Shown in pieces: positions 7,950 to 16,610 of a stretch of DNA of 64,000 nucleotides. Within the stretch, counting starts at the first letter, position 1. The number at the start of each line of letters is the position of its first letter. Under the pieces are notes generated by a model. It worked only from the letters and a program-made list of their open reading frames with translations, ran no database searches and was not told where the DNA came from. The position numbers and the translations under genes were made by a program. Source of the DNA: Spirochaetaceae bacterium UBA4077 (GTDB lineage: Bacteria; Spirochaetota; Spirochaetia; Treponematales; Rectinemataceae); assembly GCA_002383375.1 (NCBI GenBank), contig DFYR01000040.1, positions 1 through 64,000 of the forward strand, written 5' to 3'.

Positions 7950-9311
7950 TCACAGCCCCTTTTCGTCCAGCGGAAGATCCTTGTGCACAAAGCCCCGCTT
8001 GCCGGATGCATAATCAGCGACGATCTGGCCAGAGCCTTCTAAAAGCCACTTGTAGCTCAAGAGCCCTTGCAGCCCCATAGGGCCTCTGGCGTGTAGTTTG
8101 CCGGTGGAGATGCCCACCTCGGCGCCCAGGCCGTAGCGGTAGCCATCTGAGAAGCGGGTGCTGGCGTTATGATATACCGAAGATGAATCCACTCCTGCCA
8201 TGAACCGGGCGGCTGCTTCGCCGGAAGCCGATACTATGGCGTCGGTGTGGCCGGAGCCGTATTTATTGATATGCTCGATAGCCTCTTCCAGAGAATCGAC
8301 GATTTTTACCGCCATGCGTGTATCCAGGTACTCCACCGACCAATCTTCGTCGTGCTTGACCGAATATGCCGGCAGCTTGGGTTCGGTTTGGGCCGAAGTC
8401 TCAGGAGAGCCGTCTTCGGAGGCTTTCTGCAATAGCAAAGCCTCGCTTCGCGGGCAGATGTCCAGTCGAACCCCCACCTCGGCCAGGTTCGATACCAGGG
8501 GAAGAAGTTCTCTCTCGGCGTAGCCCTTGTGGACTAGCAGCACTTCCGCCGCGTTGCAGGCGGCGGGGTACTGGATTTTTGAATCGATAGCGATGGCGGT
8601 TGCCATAGCCGGATCGGCGTCCTTATGAACGTATACATGACAGACCCCATCGGAGTGTCCAAGGACGGGAATGCTGCTCGTGGCCTGAATCCGGGCGACG
8701 AATTCCTTAGATCCCCTGGGGATCACCAGATCAACATAGCGATCTAGGCGCAGAAGACTTCCGATTTCTTCCCTGGTTTCCAAGGCAACAAGCCAATTGG
8801 ATGGCAAACCAGCACTCTCGCCGGCTTGGGCGATGAGCGCGGAGAGGACTCGGTTGGTTTTTTTTGCCTCGCTGCCGCCTTTAAGGACAATGGCGTTTCC
8901 ACTTTTTGCTGCCAGGCATGCCATCTGTATCAGGGCATCGGGTCTGCTTTCGAAAATTGTGGCCACAAGGCCGATGGGACAGGATACCCGGTGCAAGACT
9001 AGTCCCTTGTCCAAAAGCCGGGCTTCTAAGATTTTACCGCAGGGATCGGGCAGTTTGATGAGGGCTTCGATGCCTTTGAGGGCTTCGTCGATTTTGGCGC
9101 CGCTGAATCCCAATCGATTTAGCAAAGGTAGAGGAAGGGCGGAACGCTCCGCCGCGGCTATATCGGCGGCGTTTGCCGTCTCGATCTGGGCTCTGGACTG
9201 GTCTATGCGCTGTGCTATGGCGCCTAGCGCCTTGTCCTTGACCTCGGAGCCGATGCCGAGAAAGGCAACAGCTGCCTTGGATCCCAGCCGGACTCTCTGT
9301 TCTGTATCCAT
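7950..9311 (-). CDS. proA: Gamma-glutamyl phosphate reductase
   Basis: Second proline enzyme: NADPH-dependent reduction of gamma-glutamyl phosphate to glutamate 5-semialdehyde. With the start at 9311 (MDTEQRVRLGSKAA) the protein is 453 residues, slightly longer than usual (about 415-420). Family motifs include GLVATIFESRPDALIQM, NAIVLKGGSEAKKTN, DLVIPRGSKEFV, the catalytic cysteine in IQYPAACNAAEVLLVH and the C-terminal ARGPMGLQGLLSYKW. The extra length comes partly from an acidic/serine-rich loop (SEDGSPETSAQTEPK). No strong ribosome-binding site is visible, and an upstream in-frame start would add 19 hydrophobic residues that homologues lack. It is co-transcribed with proB, one base apart. 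Confidence 0.95.
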   Translation of the reverse strand: MDTEQRVRLGSKAAVAFLGIGSEVKDKALGAIAQRIDQSRAQIETANAADIAAAERSALPLPLLNRLGFSGAKIDEALKGIEALIKLPDPCGKILEARLLDKGLVLHRVSCPIGLVATIFESRPDALIQMACLAAKSGNAIVLKGGSEAKKTNRVLSALIAQAGESAGLPSNWLVALETREEIGSLLRLDRYVDLVIPRGSKEFVARIQATSSIPVLGHSDGVCHVYVHKDADPAMATAIAIDSKIQYPAACNAAEVLLVHKGYAERELLPLVSNLAEVGVRLDICPRSEALLLQKASEDGSPETSAQTEPKLPAYSVKHDEDWSVEYLDTRMAVKIVDSLEEAIEHINKYGSGHTDAIVSASGEAAARFMAGVDSSSVYHNASTRFSDGYRYGLGAEVGISTGKLHARGPMGLQGLLSYKWLLEGSGQIVADYASGKRGFVHKDLPLDEKGL

Positions 9312-9370
9312 GTGCGCCAGCGTATCAGAAAAAAAAACAATAGCCAACAGGAGTCCTTGTTTCGTCATCC

Positions 9371-9419
9371 CAAGCTTCCAGGGCGACCCAGGCTTTCCAG
9401 GCCACCCAAGCCCCTGCTG
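9371..9419. repeat. Short imperfect tandem repeat upstream of proA
   Basis: Two imperfect 18-base units plus a partial third (C-A-R-G-C-T-T-N-C-C-A-G-G pattern) lie in the 271-base gap between proA and the divergent MBL hydrolase gene. No gene is visible in the gap; the repeat has no recognised function. Confidence 0.4.
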
Positions 9420-9582
9420 AACCCGCCTGAATCTTCACGCCTGTCGTTTCTCCCCCGCATACACCTGTACCTAAAACACAATGTTTACTAGCCGCTGCGC
9501 ACAGAAGGTTGACGCAAACCTGGAAAGACCTATACCCTTTACGAAAGAGGCCGGGTTGTACTGCTGCCTCAAGGAGGATGGT

Positions 9583-10284
9583 ATGGAAAATAAAAAATCC
9601 TTCGACAAGGAAACTGATTATTTCGATGCAGGTCCGGGGACGTTGGCGATTAACTTTCTCGGTCACGGATCTCTGGCTATGGAGTTGGGCGATTTTGTAG
9701 TCTATGTCGACGCGGTGAGCGATTACGGAATTTACACTAAGTATCCCAAAGCCGACCTGGTTCTTGTCACTCACGAGCACGCCGACCATCTGGACAGCAC
9801 AGTGATAAAAACCCTGAGCAAGACCGGTACCCGGCTCATACTGTCCCAGCCGGCTAAAAACAAGCTTGGGGCTGGCGAAGTCTTAAAGCACGGGCAAGTA
9901 CAGAAAATTACCGTTCCCGGGTGGAGCAGCGAAATTGAAATCTCAGCAGTGCCAGCATATAATATAAGCCAGGGACGAACGCAATTTCACCCAAAGGAAC
10001 GAAAGGACAACGGCTATATTCTCACCATCGGCTCGCTGCGCATCTACGTTGCTGGCGACACGGAAGATATTCCGGAGATAAGCGATCTTGGACGCATCGA
10101 CATAGCCTTTTTGCCGATGAACCAGCCTTATACGATGCTGCCAGAACAGGTGGCCGCGGCTGCCCGACGCATCAAGCCGTCGATACTGTATCCTTACCAC
10201 TTCGGTAGCAGCGATACAGAAAGGCTAATAAAACTGCTGGAAGGAGAAAAGGACATCGAGGTTCGCGTGCGTAAAATGCAGTGA
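9583..10284 (+). CDS. MBL-fold metal-dependent hydrolase (UlaG/ribonuclease Z-like clan)
   Basis: A 233-residue cytoplasmic metallo-beta-lactamase-fold protein. The start at 9583 is set by AAGGAGG nine bases upstream. It has the zinc-binding VTHEHADHLD motif (HxHxDH type), a second histidine/aspartate site in YVAGDTEDIPE and a C-terminal YPYHFG motif, the arrangement seen in UlaG-like lactonases and in the family annotated as MBL-fold hydrolase YtkL. The substrate cannot be read from the sequence. It is transcribed alone, divergent from proA. Confidence 0.85.
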   Translation: MENKKSFDKETDYFDAGPGTLAINFLGHGSLAMELGDFVVYVDAVSDYGIYTKYPKADLVLVTHEHADHLDSTVIKTLSKTGTRLILSQPAKNKLGAGEVLKHGQVQKITVPGWSSEIEISAVPAYNISQGRTQFHPKERKDNGYILTIGSLRIYVAGDTEDIPEISDLGRIDIAFLPMNQPYTMLPEQVAAAARRIKPSILYPYHFGSSDTERLIKLLEGEKDIEVRVRKMQ

Positions 10285-10528
10285 CAGCTCCGCCGTAAAA
10301 TTAGAAATGGAAACGGCACTTTTTTCGACCAAAAAAGGTAATAAAATTTGCGTTGGCCGATTTAAATAAGATTAATATAGCGCGCAACCTTCAGCTAAGG
10401 CATCGAAGCTATCTAAGCCGACCAAGGACATGGATGGTATATGATCCAGGATCTGAAGATTCTCTTTACATTGCCTCAGACGCTGCCTGAAAAGATAAAA
10501 AAGTATCGAATGAACTAAAAAATCCAGG

Positions 10529-10556
10529 TTGACTTGCGCATCTTTGCCCGTATAAT
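10529..10556 (+). promoter_or_regulatory. Sigma-70 promoter of the HAD/MBL gene pair
   Basis: TTGACT (10529-10534), 16-base spacer, TATAAT (10551-10556). The predicted start site near 10563 leaves a leader of about 78 nt before the GTG start. Confidence 0.7.
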
Positions 10557-10563
10557 GGATTTC

Positions 10564-10604
10564 TTAGAGGCGCTTTGAGGTTCTACATCAACCTGATCCT
10601 CTAA
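10564..10604 (+). other. Two-tier stem-loop in the HAD gene leader
   Basis: An outer stem TTAGAGG/CCTCTAA (10564-10570 with 10598-10604) encloses an inner stem AGGTT/AACCT (10578-10582 with 10590-10594) and begins right at the expected transcript 5' end. It has no T run and matches no riboswitch class I recognise; it may only stabilise the message. Confidence 0.5.
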
Positions 10605-10640
10605 AAGCGGCGACATCCTTAGTTTCTCGGAGTAGCTCCC

Positions 10641-11342
10641 GTGCCTGTCGGATTTGTGTGGTTTGACCTTGGGTATACCCTTCTCTATAACGAAAGAGAA
10701 GAATTTTTTTTAAAATTGCTTGAAAGCCGCGGTCTTAAGCGGAGCGAAAACCAGATAGAGCTGGCGTTTCATAGTATAGATAAACGGTTTATGCGCGAAT
10801 ACCCCGGCTTGCTGGGAAGCCCTGCACAAGAGTTCATGCCCCGCTATTTCAGCCAGCTTTGCGAATACCTGGGCATCGACGGGGATCTGCTGAGCTTTCT
10901 CGACCAGTGGCTCGAGGCCTGGGAGGCGAAACGGCTGGAATGGCTGGCATACCCATTCGTCCCGGGGCTTCTGAAGGAACTCGGCAGGCGAGGCTACAGG
11001 CTGGGAGTGATCTCCAACTGGGATCCCAGCGCCCGGCCGATTCTCAAGCGGCTGGGGATTCTGGATTTTTTCGAGGTGACAGTAATATCCAGCGAGGTCG
11101 GCGTGACCAAACCGGACAGGAAAATATTTGAAGTCGCCCTGGAAAAAGCCTCGGTCAGCTCCGAAAAGTGTCTTTATGTGGGGGATAACTATTACGATGA
11201 CGCCGTGGGAGCAAGCACGGTCGGTATGGAGTATAAGATCATAAACCGCTTCGGCAATTTCGGTGTGGAGGAGCTGGACAAGTCCATCCTTATACGCGAT
11301 GTCACCGAGCTTCTGCCCTGCCTTGAAAAGGAGCGTCGATGA
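10641..11342 (+). CDS. HAD-superfamily hydrolase (phosphatase-like)
   Basis: A 233-residue haloacid-dehalogenase-fold enzyme, probably a small-molecule phosphatase. It starts at GTG 10641 with GGAG upstream. Motif I is FDLGYTLL (nucleophile Asp; the second position of DxDxT is Gly, common in FDxGxTL phosphatases), motif II VISNWDPS, motif III the Lys in GVTKPDRKIFEVAL, motif IV YVGDNYYDDAVGA. A helical cap lies between motifs I and II (about 16-100). The stop codon overlaps the start of the next gene (ATGA), so the two are translationally coupled. The substrate is unknown. Confidence 0.88.
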   Translation: MPVGFVWFDLGYTLLYNEREEFFLKLLESRGLKRSENQIELAFHSIDKRFMREYPGLLGSPAQEFMPRYFSQLCEYLGIDGDLLSFLDQWLEAWEAKRLEWLAYPFVPGLLKELGRRGYRLGVISNWDPSARPILKRLGILDFFEVTVISSEVGVTKPDRKIFEVALEKASVSSEKCLYVGDNYYDDAVGASTVGMEYKIINRFGNFGVEELDKSILIRDVTELLPCLEKERR

Positions 11343-12079
11343 GCGAGTTCTCGCTGACTGTAATAGGTCACTGGGGCGCCTATCCCAGCCGCGGGGAAGC
11401 CACCAGCTGCTATCTGCTCCAGGCGGAAGACACCTCGGTTTTGCTGGACTGCGGTTCGGGAGCCCTATCGGTGCTTCAGGAGCATATGTTCCTGGCCGAT
11501 ATCGACGCGGTTATCCTGAGCCATTATCATGCCGACCACATTGCCGACTTGGGCTGCCTCCAGTATGCCGCGCTTATCGACATGGACCTGAACAGGAGGC
11601 AGAAGCCCTTAAGGATATACGGACACGACAGCTATACTCATACCGATATCCTGAGCTACAAAAATTGCGCCCTGGGCCAGACCTACGACAGGAACAGCCT
11701 GCTGGAGATCGGTCCTTTCAGGTTCAGCTTCGCGCCCACGACCCACCCCGATCCCTGCTTTGCCATTCGCGCCGAATACGGGTCGTCATCCCTGGTTTAT
11801 TCGGGCGATACAGAGCCCTGTTGGGAACTAGTCCCCTTTTCCGAAGGCGCCAGCCTCCTGCTCTGCGAAACCAGCCTTTACGACCTCTATAAAGGCAAGA
11901 TCCCCGGCCATATGAGCGCAGGCGAGGCGGGGGAACTCGCTCTCGCTGCGGGTGTCGGCAGACTCGTCGCTACTCATCTGCCCCACTGGGGGGCGCATAA
12001 CGATTTGCTGGCACAAGCCAAGGCAACCTTCGGCGGCGAAACCATGCTGGCGCAAAAGTCGCTGCATTTAGAGTTGTGA
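11339..12079 (+). CDS. MBL-fold hydrolase, ribonuclease Z-like
   Basis: A 246-residue protein with the tRNase Z/phosphodiesterase-type zinc motif SHYHADHIADLG, a second-shell histidine in TTHPDPCFAIR, the aspartate in VYSGDTEPC and a late histidine in ATHLPHWG. It lacks the exosite arm of true tRNase Z and resembles the YhfI-like group, so an RNA substrate should not be assumed. It is coupled by a 4-base overlap to the HAD gene; a joint phosphoester-processing role is plausible but unproven. Confidence 0.85.
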   Translation: MSEFSLTVIGHWGAYPSRGEATSCYLLQAEDTSVLLDCGSGALSVLQEHMFLADIDAVILSHYHADHIADLGCLQYAALIDMDLNRRQKPLRIYGHDSYTHTDILSYKNCALGQTYDRNSLLEIGPFRFSFAPTTHPDPCFAIRAEYGSSSLVYSGDTEPCWELVPFSEGASLLLCETSLYDLYKGKIPGHMSAGEAGELALAAGVGRLVATHLPHWGAHNDLLAQAKATFGGETMLAQKSLHLEL

Positions 12080-12137
12080 CAACGATGAAAAACATGAACA
12101 CCAATGCTAAAATCCACCCAGGAGGGCGGGAAAACAG

Positions 12138-13064
12138 ATGGATCTAGTCCGATTTTTCGTCAAACGCTTTTTACGACTCCTCCTTACGGTCTTAATCATT
12201 TCCACCCTTATATTCTTCGTGATACGGATCATCCCAGGCGATCCGGCCCTCATCATAGCCGGCGTGGACGCGTCGGCCGAGGATATACAGATAATCCGTG
12301 AAAAGTTGGGTACCGACCGTTCCTTGCCCATGCAGTACCTGGCCTGGCTGTATTCAATAATCAGGTTCGATTTCGGCAACTCCATGATCTCGGGTGAGTC
12401 GGTGACCAAACTCATTTTCGAACGATTCCCCCTCACCCTCACCCTGGCGCTCATGGGCATCTCCATTGGAATTCTGGTAGCCATACCTCTGGGCGTGATG
12501 TCGGCGGTCAAGCGATGGTCTCTCTGGGATTACTTCGGGCTTGTTTTCTCCCAAGCGGGAATGGCTATTCCGAGTTTTTGGCTGGGCATGGTGCTTCTGC
12601 TCCTGTTTGCGGTAAAAATACCCATTTTCCCCCTCTTTGGCTCAGAAACCTTCGCCCACTACATTCTGCCCGCCCTGTCTCTGGGTTTTGGTAGAGCTGC
12701 GGTAATTCTCCGGCTGGCACGGGCATCCATGGTGGAAGAGCTGTCCAAGGAGTATGTCATTACAGCTCGTGCCAAGGGCCTGACGGAGACAATGGTCAAG
12801 TACAAGCATGCCCTTAAAAATGCCCTATTGCCGGTAATAACCATAACCGGCATCGAGCTGGGCTACATGCTGGGCGGTGCTATCATCATCGAACAGGTAT
12901 TCTCGCTTCCAGGCTTGGGCAGGCTCTTCCTCTTCGGTATTTACCAGCGGGATTTCACCCTGATACAGGGCGGAGTGGTATTCGTGGCCATCGTCTTTTC
13001 GATGATCAACTTCCTGGCCGACATCCTCTACAGCGTTGTCAATCCAAAGATAAGGGTCGAATGA
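12138..13064 (+). CDS. Peptide-type ABC transporter permease (DppB/OppB)
   Basis: Inner-membrane subunit of a nickel/peptide/opine-family ABC importer. The 308 residues contain the usual N-terminal helix, IRIIPGDPA motif, about six membrane segments and the C-terminal cytoplasmic coupling loop (EYVITARAKGLTE). It is the first gene of a five-gene transporter set in the order permease, ATPase, ATPase, receptor, permease, different from the common receptor-first order. AGGAGGGCGGG lies upstream. The stop overlaps the next start by four bases. Confidence 0.93.
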   Translation: MDLVRFFVKRFLRLLLTVLIISTLIFFVIRIIPGDPALIIAGVDASAEDIQIIREKLGTDRSLPMQYLAWLYSIIRFDFGNSMISGESVTKLIFERFPLTLTLALMGISIGILVAIPLGVMSAVKRWSLWDYFGLVFSQAGMAIPSFWLGMVLLLLFAVKIPIFPLFGSETFAHYILPALSLGFGRAAVILRLARASMVEELSKEYVITARAKGLTETMVKYKHALKNALLPVITITGIELGYMLGGAIIIEQVFSLPGLGRLFLFGIYQRDFTLIQGGVVFVAIVFSMINFLADILYSVVNPKIRVE

Positions 13065-14053
13065 TGGCTGAAAACCAAGCACTGCTGAAAGTTGAAAACC
13101 TCGGGGTCTGCTTTACCCATGGAGCCATGAAAGCCCACGCCCTACGGGGCATCGACCTGTCCTTTTATCGGGAAGAGATCCACGGCCTGGTGGGCGAGTC
13201 AGGCTCCGGGAAGACGGTCACATCAACCTGCATTATCGGGCTTCTACCCTCACCACCCGGGGAATACACCTCGGGGCGCATACTGTTCGATGGGGTGGAC
13301 CTACTCGGCCTCAGTCAGGCCGAGATGCGGACGTATCGCGGCAGAAAGATCGCCATGGTCTTCCAGGAGCCTTCGAAGTATCTGAACCCGGCTTTCAAGA
13401 TCGGGGAACAGATCACCGAAATGCTGAAGCTCCATCTGGACATGAACAAGGAGCAAGCCCGCCAGAGGGCCATAGAGCTTCTGGGTCTGGTGGGCTTAGG
13501 CAAGGATGGCCGCGTCCTGGATTCCTATCCCCACGAGCTCTCGGGGGGCATGAAGCAGCGGGCTATGATCGCCATAGCGATTTCCTGCAATCCTGAGTTC
13601 CTCATAGCCGACGAGCCCACCACCGCCCTTGACGTGACCCTCCAGCTGCAGATTCTCAGGCTGATAAAAAAGCTCAAAGACCTATTGGGGATGGGCGTCC
13701 TCTTTATCTCCCATGACCTGGGCGTGGTAAAGGAGGTCGCCGACAGGGTGTCGGTGATCTACGCGGGGAGGATCGTAGAAAGCTCGACCAAGGGCATGCT
13801 TTTCGAAAATCCCTTGCACCCCTATACGAAGCTCCTCATGGCCTCCATACCCGATGCCCGCAAACGAGGCCAGCGCCTGGCCACGATCCCCGGCCGGGTT
13901 CCAGACGCTGACGCCACGCCTTCGGGCTGCGCCTTCCATCCGCGCTGCCCCTTGGCGGACGAACGCTGCAAAACCGAGAATCCGGAGCTGAAGGGAAAGG
14001 AAAACGGGCACGCGGCGGCGTGCCACCACGCAGGTGAATCATGGAACATCTGA
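13061..14053 (+). CDS. Peptide-type ABC transporter ATPase (DppD/OppD)
   Basis: ATP-hydrolysing subunit of the importer, 330 residues. Walker A GESGSGKTVT, Q-loop FQEPSKYLNP, signature LSGGMKQR, Walker B FLIADEPTTALD and the switch histidine in ISHDLGVV are all present. The C-terminal oligopeptide-transporter domain carries the cysteine-rich FHPRCPLADERC segment, seen in OppD/DppD proteins. It overlaps the permease by four bases and the second ATPase by thirteen. Confidence 0.95.
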   Translation: MMAENQALLKVENLGVCFTHGAMKAHALRGIDLSFYREEIHGLVGESGSGKTVTSTCIIGLLPSPPGEYTSGRILFDGVDLLGLSQAEMRTYRGRKIAMVFQEPSKYLNPAFKIGEQITEMLKLHLDMNKEQARQRAIELLGLVGLGKDGRVLDSYPHELSGGMKQRAMIAIAISCNPEFLIADEPTTALDVTLQLQILRLIKKLKDLLGMGVLFISHDLGVVKEVADRVSVIYAGRIVESSTKGMLFENPLHPYTKLLMASIPDARKRGQRLATIPGRVPDADATPSGCAFHPRCPLADERCKTENPELKGKENGHAAACHHAGESWNI

Positions 14054-15045
14054 TCGAATGCAAGGATATCATCAAGATTTACCGCGGCAGGGGGATCGGC
14101 GGGGCTTCCCGGGGATTCAAGGCTGTGGATGGAATCTCGCTTTCCATCAGGAAAACCGAGAGTTACGGGCTGGTGGGCGAATCGGGCTGCGGCAAGACGA
14201 GTTTTGCTCGGTCCATCCTCTATCTGGATCCGCCCAGTTCGGGCAAGGTTCTCTTCGACGGCACCGAGCTGGGAGCCTTGAGCCGCAAGGAGCTGAGAGG
14301 CTTCCGAAAGCGGATGCAGATCGTGTTCCAGGATCCTAATTCAGCCCTTAACCCTAAAATGAGCATCCACGACTCCATGTCCGAGGGGCTTATCAACCGG
14401 AAGGTTCCCGAGACCGACCGGGTTAAGCGCATCAAGGAGCTTCTGGAACTGGTAGGCATTAGCTACTCTTACCGAAACCGCTACCCCCACGAATTCTCCG
14501 GCGGCCAGAAGCAGCGGATCGTCGTCGCCAGGGCGTTGACCATGGAGCCCGACTTCATGGTCCTGGACGAACCGGTGTCCAACCTGGATGTGTCCATTCA
14601 GGCTCAGATCATCAATCTGCTTTCGGATCTGAAAAAAGAGTTCGCCCTTACCTACATGTTCATCTCCCATGACCTTAACCTCGTGTCCTACATGTGCGAC
14701 ACTATAGGTGTCATGTTCAAAGGAAGGATCGTGGAAGAGGCGCCTTCGGAGCTCCTTGTCTCCTCGCCAAAGCATCCGTATACGCGCCGGCTTTTAGCGT
14801 CCATCCCCGGCGGCGCCCAGCGAAGCGGAGCAGAGGACCTGGCGGATGAGGAAGAGTCGGTGGAAACTCTCGCGGCCAGGGCCGGCTCCCGCCAAAAGGA
14901 AATGAAGGGAGGCAAGGCCTGCCCCTATTATCTCTTCTGTCCCCTCGGGGACGGCGAGTGCGTCTCGTCGGCCCCTTCGTTGCGAGATATGGATGGAGGG
15001 CACGTCGTGCCCTCGGGACACAAAGTGTCCTGTCACAAAGCATGA
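14041..15045 (+). CDS. Peptide-type ABC transporter ATPase (DppF/OppF)
   Basis: Second ATPase of the heterodimeric motor, 334 residues. Walker A GESGCGKTSF, Q-loop FQDPNSALNP, signature FSGGQKQR, Walker B FMVLDEPVSNLD, switch ISHDLNLV. The C-terminal part has an acidic, poorly conserved linker (about 262-290) before the cysteine motif (KACPYYLFCPLGDGEC). It starts inside the end of the upstream ATPase gene. Confidence 0.95.
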   Translation: MEHLIECKDIIKIYRGRGIGGASRGFKAVDGISLSIRKTESYGLVGESGCGKTSFARSILYLDPPSSGKVLFDGTELGALSRKELRGFRKRMQIVFQDPNSALNPKMSIHDSMSEGLINRKVPETDRVKRIKELLELVGISYSYRNRYPHEFSGGQKQRIVVARALTMEPDFMVLDEPVSNLDVSIQAQIINLLSDLKKEFALTYMFISHDLNLVSYMCDTIGVMFKGRIVEEAPSELLVSSPKHPYTRRLLASIPGGAQRSGAEDLADEEESVETLAARAGSRQKEMKGGKACPYYLFCPLGDGECVSSAPSLRDMDGGHVVPSGHKVSCHKA

Positions 15046-15118
15046 CCGGCAGCTGGACCGCGGCCTGACTCGAAGAGCTAGGGCAGTGGTTTCGGGTCGG
15101 TTAAAAAAGGAGAGTGCG

Positions 15119-16609
15119 ATGAAGAAAAGAATCATTCTCGGCCTACTCGTTCTGGCGCTGGTGTTCGCCACCGGCAGCGCCTTCGCCCAGGGCAAGGGGA
15201 TCCTCAACTTCGGGCTGTCGGGCAACCCCGACACCCTGGATCCTCACAAGACTTCGGGAACCCTGACCTTCCAGGTGCTCAAGAGCTTCTACGACACCCT
15301 CATCGAGCCTGACCAGAAGGGCAACCTGGTCCCCGCCCTGGCGGAGAGCTGGACAGCCTCGGCGGACAGCAAGACCTGGACCTTCAAGCTGAGGAAGGAC
15401 GTGGTATTCCACAACGGCCAGAAGTTCAGCGCCAAGGACGTCAAGGCAACCTTGGAGCGGATCAAGGCCAAGGAAACCGCTTCGCCCAAGGCTGGCGAGT
15501 TCGCGGTAATCCAGAGTATCGAAACGCCGGATGACTACACGGTAGTGTTCAAGCTAGGCTCTGCCTATACACCCTTCTTGGCCAGCTTGGCCTCGGGTTG
15601 GGGAGCCATCCTCCCCTCCGGACTCATCGCTTCTGGTCATAATTTCGCCTCCGAGCCCGTGGGCACCGGTCCCTTCAAGTTCGAGAAATGGGTGAGGGAC
15701 AACAAGATCACCATGACCAGGAACGACAACTACTGGATGAAGGGCTTGCCCAAGCTTCTTGCGGTAGAGTTCGACATAATTCCCGAACGGGCCGTGCAGG
15801 TGCAGGGTCTGCTCTCCGGCGCCATCGAGGCTGTGGAGTTCGTCGATCCCGAGGACCTCCCCATATTCGAAGGCAACAGCAAGGTCACCATCAAGAAGGA
15901 ACTGTCATCCCTCATCATGGTAATGGGCATCAACAATTCCAGGCCTCCCCTGGACGACCTGAGGGTGCGCCAGGCAATAACCTATGCCATCGACAAGCAG
16001 ACGGTCATGGACGTGGCCTATGGCGGCGGTAAGGTGGGCACTACCTTCCTGGACACCGGCAACGCCTACTACACCGACTTCCCCTACTACCCCTACAACC
16101 CCGAAAAGGCCAAGGCCCTCTTAAAGGAAGCCGGCGTCGGGAACAAGGAATTCACCATTGCCGTGCCCCAGAACTATGCCCTCCATGTCAAGGCTGCCGA
16201 GCTCTATCAGCAGATGCTGGAGAAGGTTGGCATGAACGTGAAGCTCCAGCTGGTGGACTGGTCCACCTGGCTCTCGTCGGTCTATACCGGCGGCAACTAT
16301 GACCTGACCGTCACCGGCCATACCGGCAAGCTCGATCCCGACGGCACCCTGGCCGGCTACGGCGGCGGCAAGTACGTCAAGTGGATGAACGCACCGGTTC
16401 TGGAGAAGATCAAGAAAGCGGTGACGATTTCGGACTTCGCCGAGCGCAAGAAGCTTTACACTGAGGTGCTGGACACCATGGCCAAGGAAGTTCCTCATTT
16501 CTACCTCGGGACCTCCTACCGCTACGCTGCCACCAGATCGAACGTCGTCGATTTCAGGATGACCCCGAACATCGACACCTTCGATTTCAGATGGACAGAG
16601 TTGAAGTAA
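15119..16609 (+). CDS. Peptide-type ABC transporter solute-binding protein (SBP family 5)
   Basis: Periplasmic receptor of the importer, 496 residues. The start at 15119 follows AAAAAAGGAGAG; upstream in-frame starts would precede the signal peptide (KKRIILGLLVLALVFATGSAFAQ). The family-5 signature is seen in LAESWTASADSKTWTFKLRK and FHNGQKFSAKDVKATLERI, and the ligand-pocket region in FEKWVRDNKITMTRNDNYW. Ligands of this family include peptides, nickel and, in several anaerobes, oligosaccharides; the actual ligand here is unknown. Confidence 0.94.
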   Translation: MKKRIILGLLVLALVFATGSAFAQGKGILNFGLSGNPDTLDPHKTSGTLTFQVLKSFYDTLIEPDQKGNLVPALAESWTASADSKTWTFKLRKDVVFHNGQKFSAKDVKATLERIKAKETASPKAGEFAVIQSIETPDDYTVVFKLGSAYTPFLASLASGWGAILPSGLIASGHNFASEPVGTGPFKFEKWVRDNKITMTRNDNYWMKGLPKLLAVEFDIIPERAVQVQGLLSGAIEAVEFVDPEDLPIFEGNSKVTIKKELSSLIMVMGINNSRPPLDDLRVRQAITYAIDKQTVMDVAYGGGKVGTTFLDTGNAYYTDFPYYPYNPEKAKALLKEAGVGNKEFTIAVPQNYALHVKAAELYQQMLEKVGMNVKLQLVDWSTWLSSVYTGGNYDLTVTGHTGKLDPDGTLAGYGGGKYVKWMNAPVLEKIKKAVTISDFAERKKLYTEVLDTMAKEVPHFYLGTSYRYAATRSNVVDFRMTPNIDTFDFRWTELK

Positions 16610-16610
16610 T

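Larger units (their letters stand above)
10285..10640. other. Intergenic region with promoter and structured leader
   Basis: A 356-base gap. I see no convincing gene in 10285-10528; it is more AT-rich than its surroundings. The second part holds a strong promoter and a folded leader for the HAD gene (separate entries). Confidence 0.6.

Noticed and set aside
9312..9582. Tandem units upstream of proA considered as CRISPR or regulatory repeats
   Set aside because: Only two imperfect 18-base copies plus a fragment, with no spacers and no dyad symmetry.
10285..10528. Possible short gene or remnant (a frame reading WMVYDPGSEDSLYIASDAA)
   Set aside because: Fewer than about 30 codons, no start signal, no recognised homologue.
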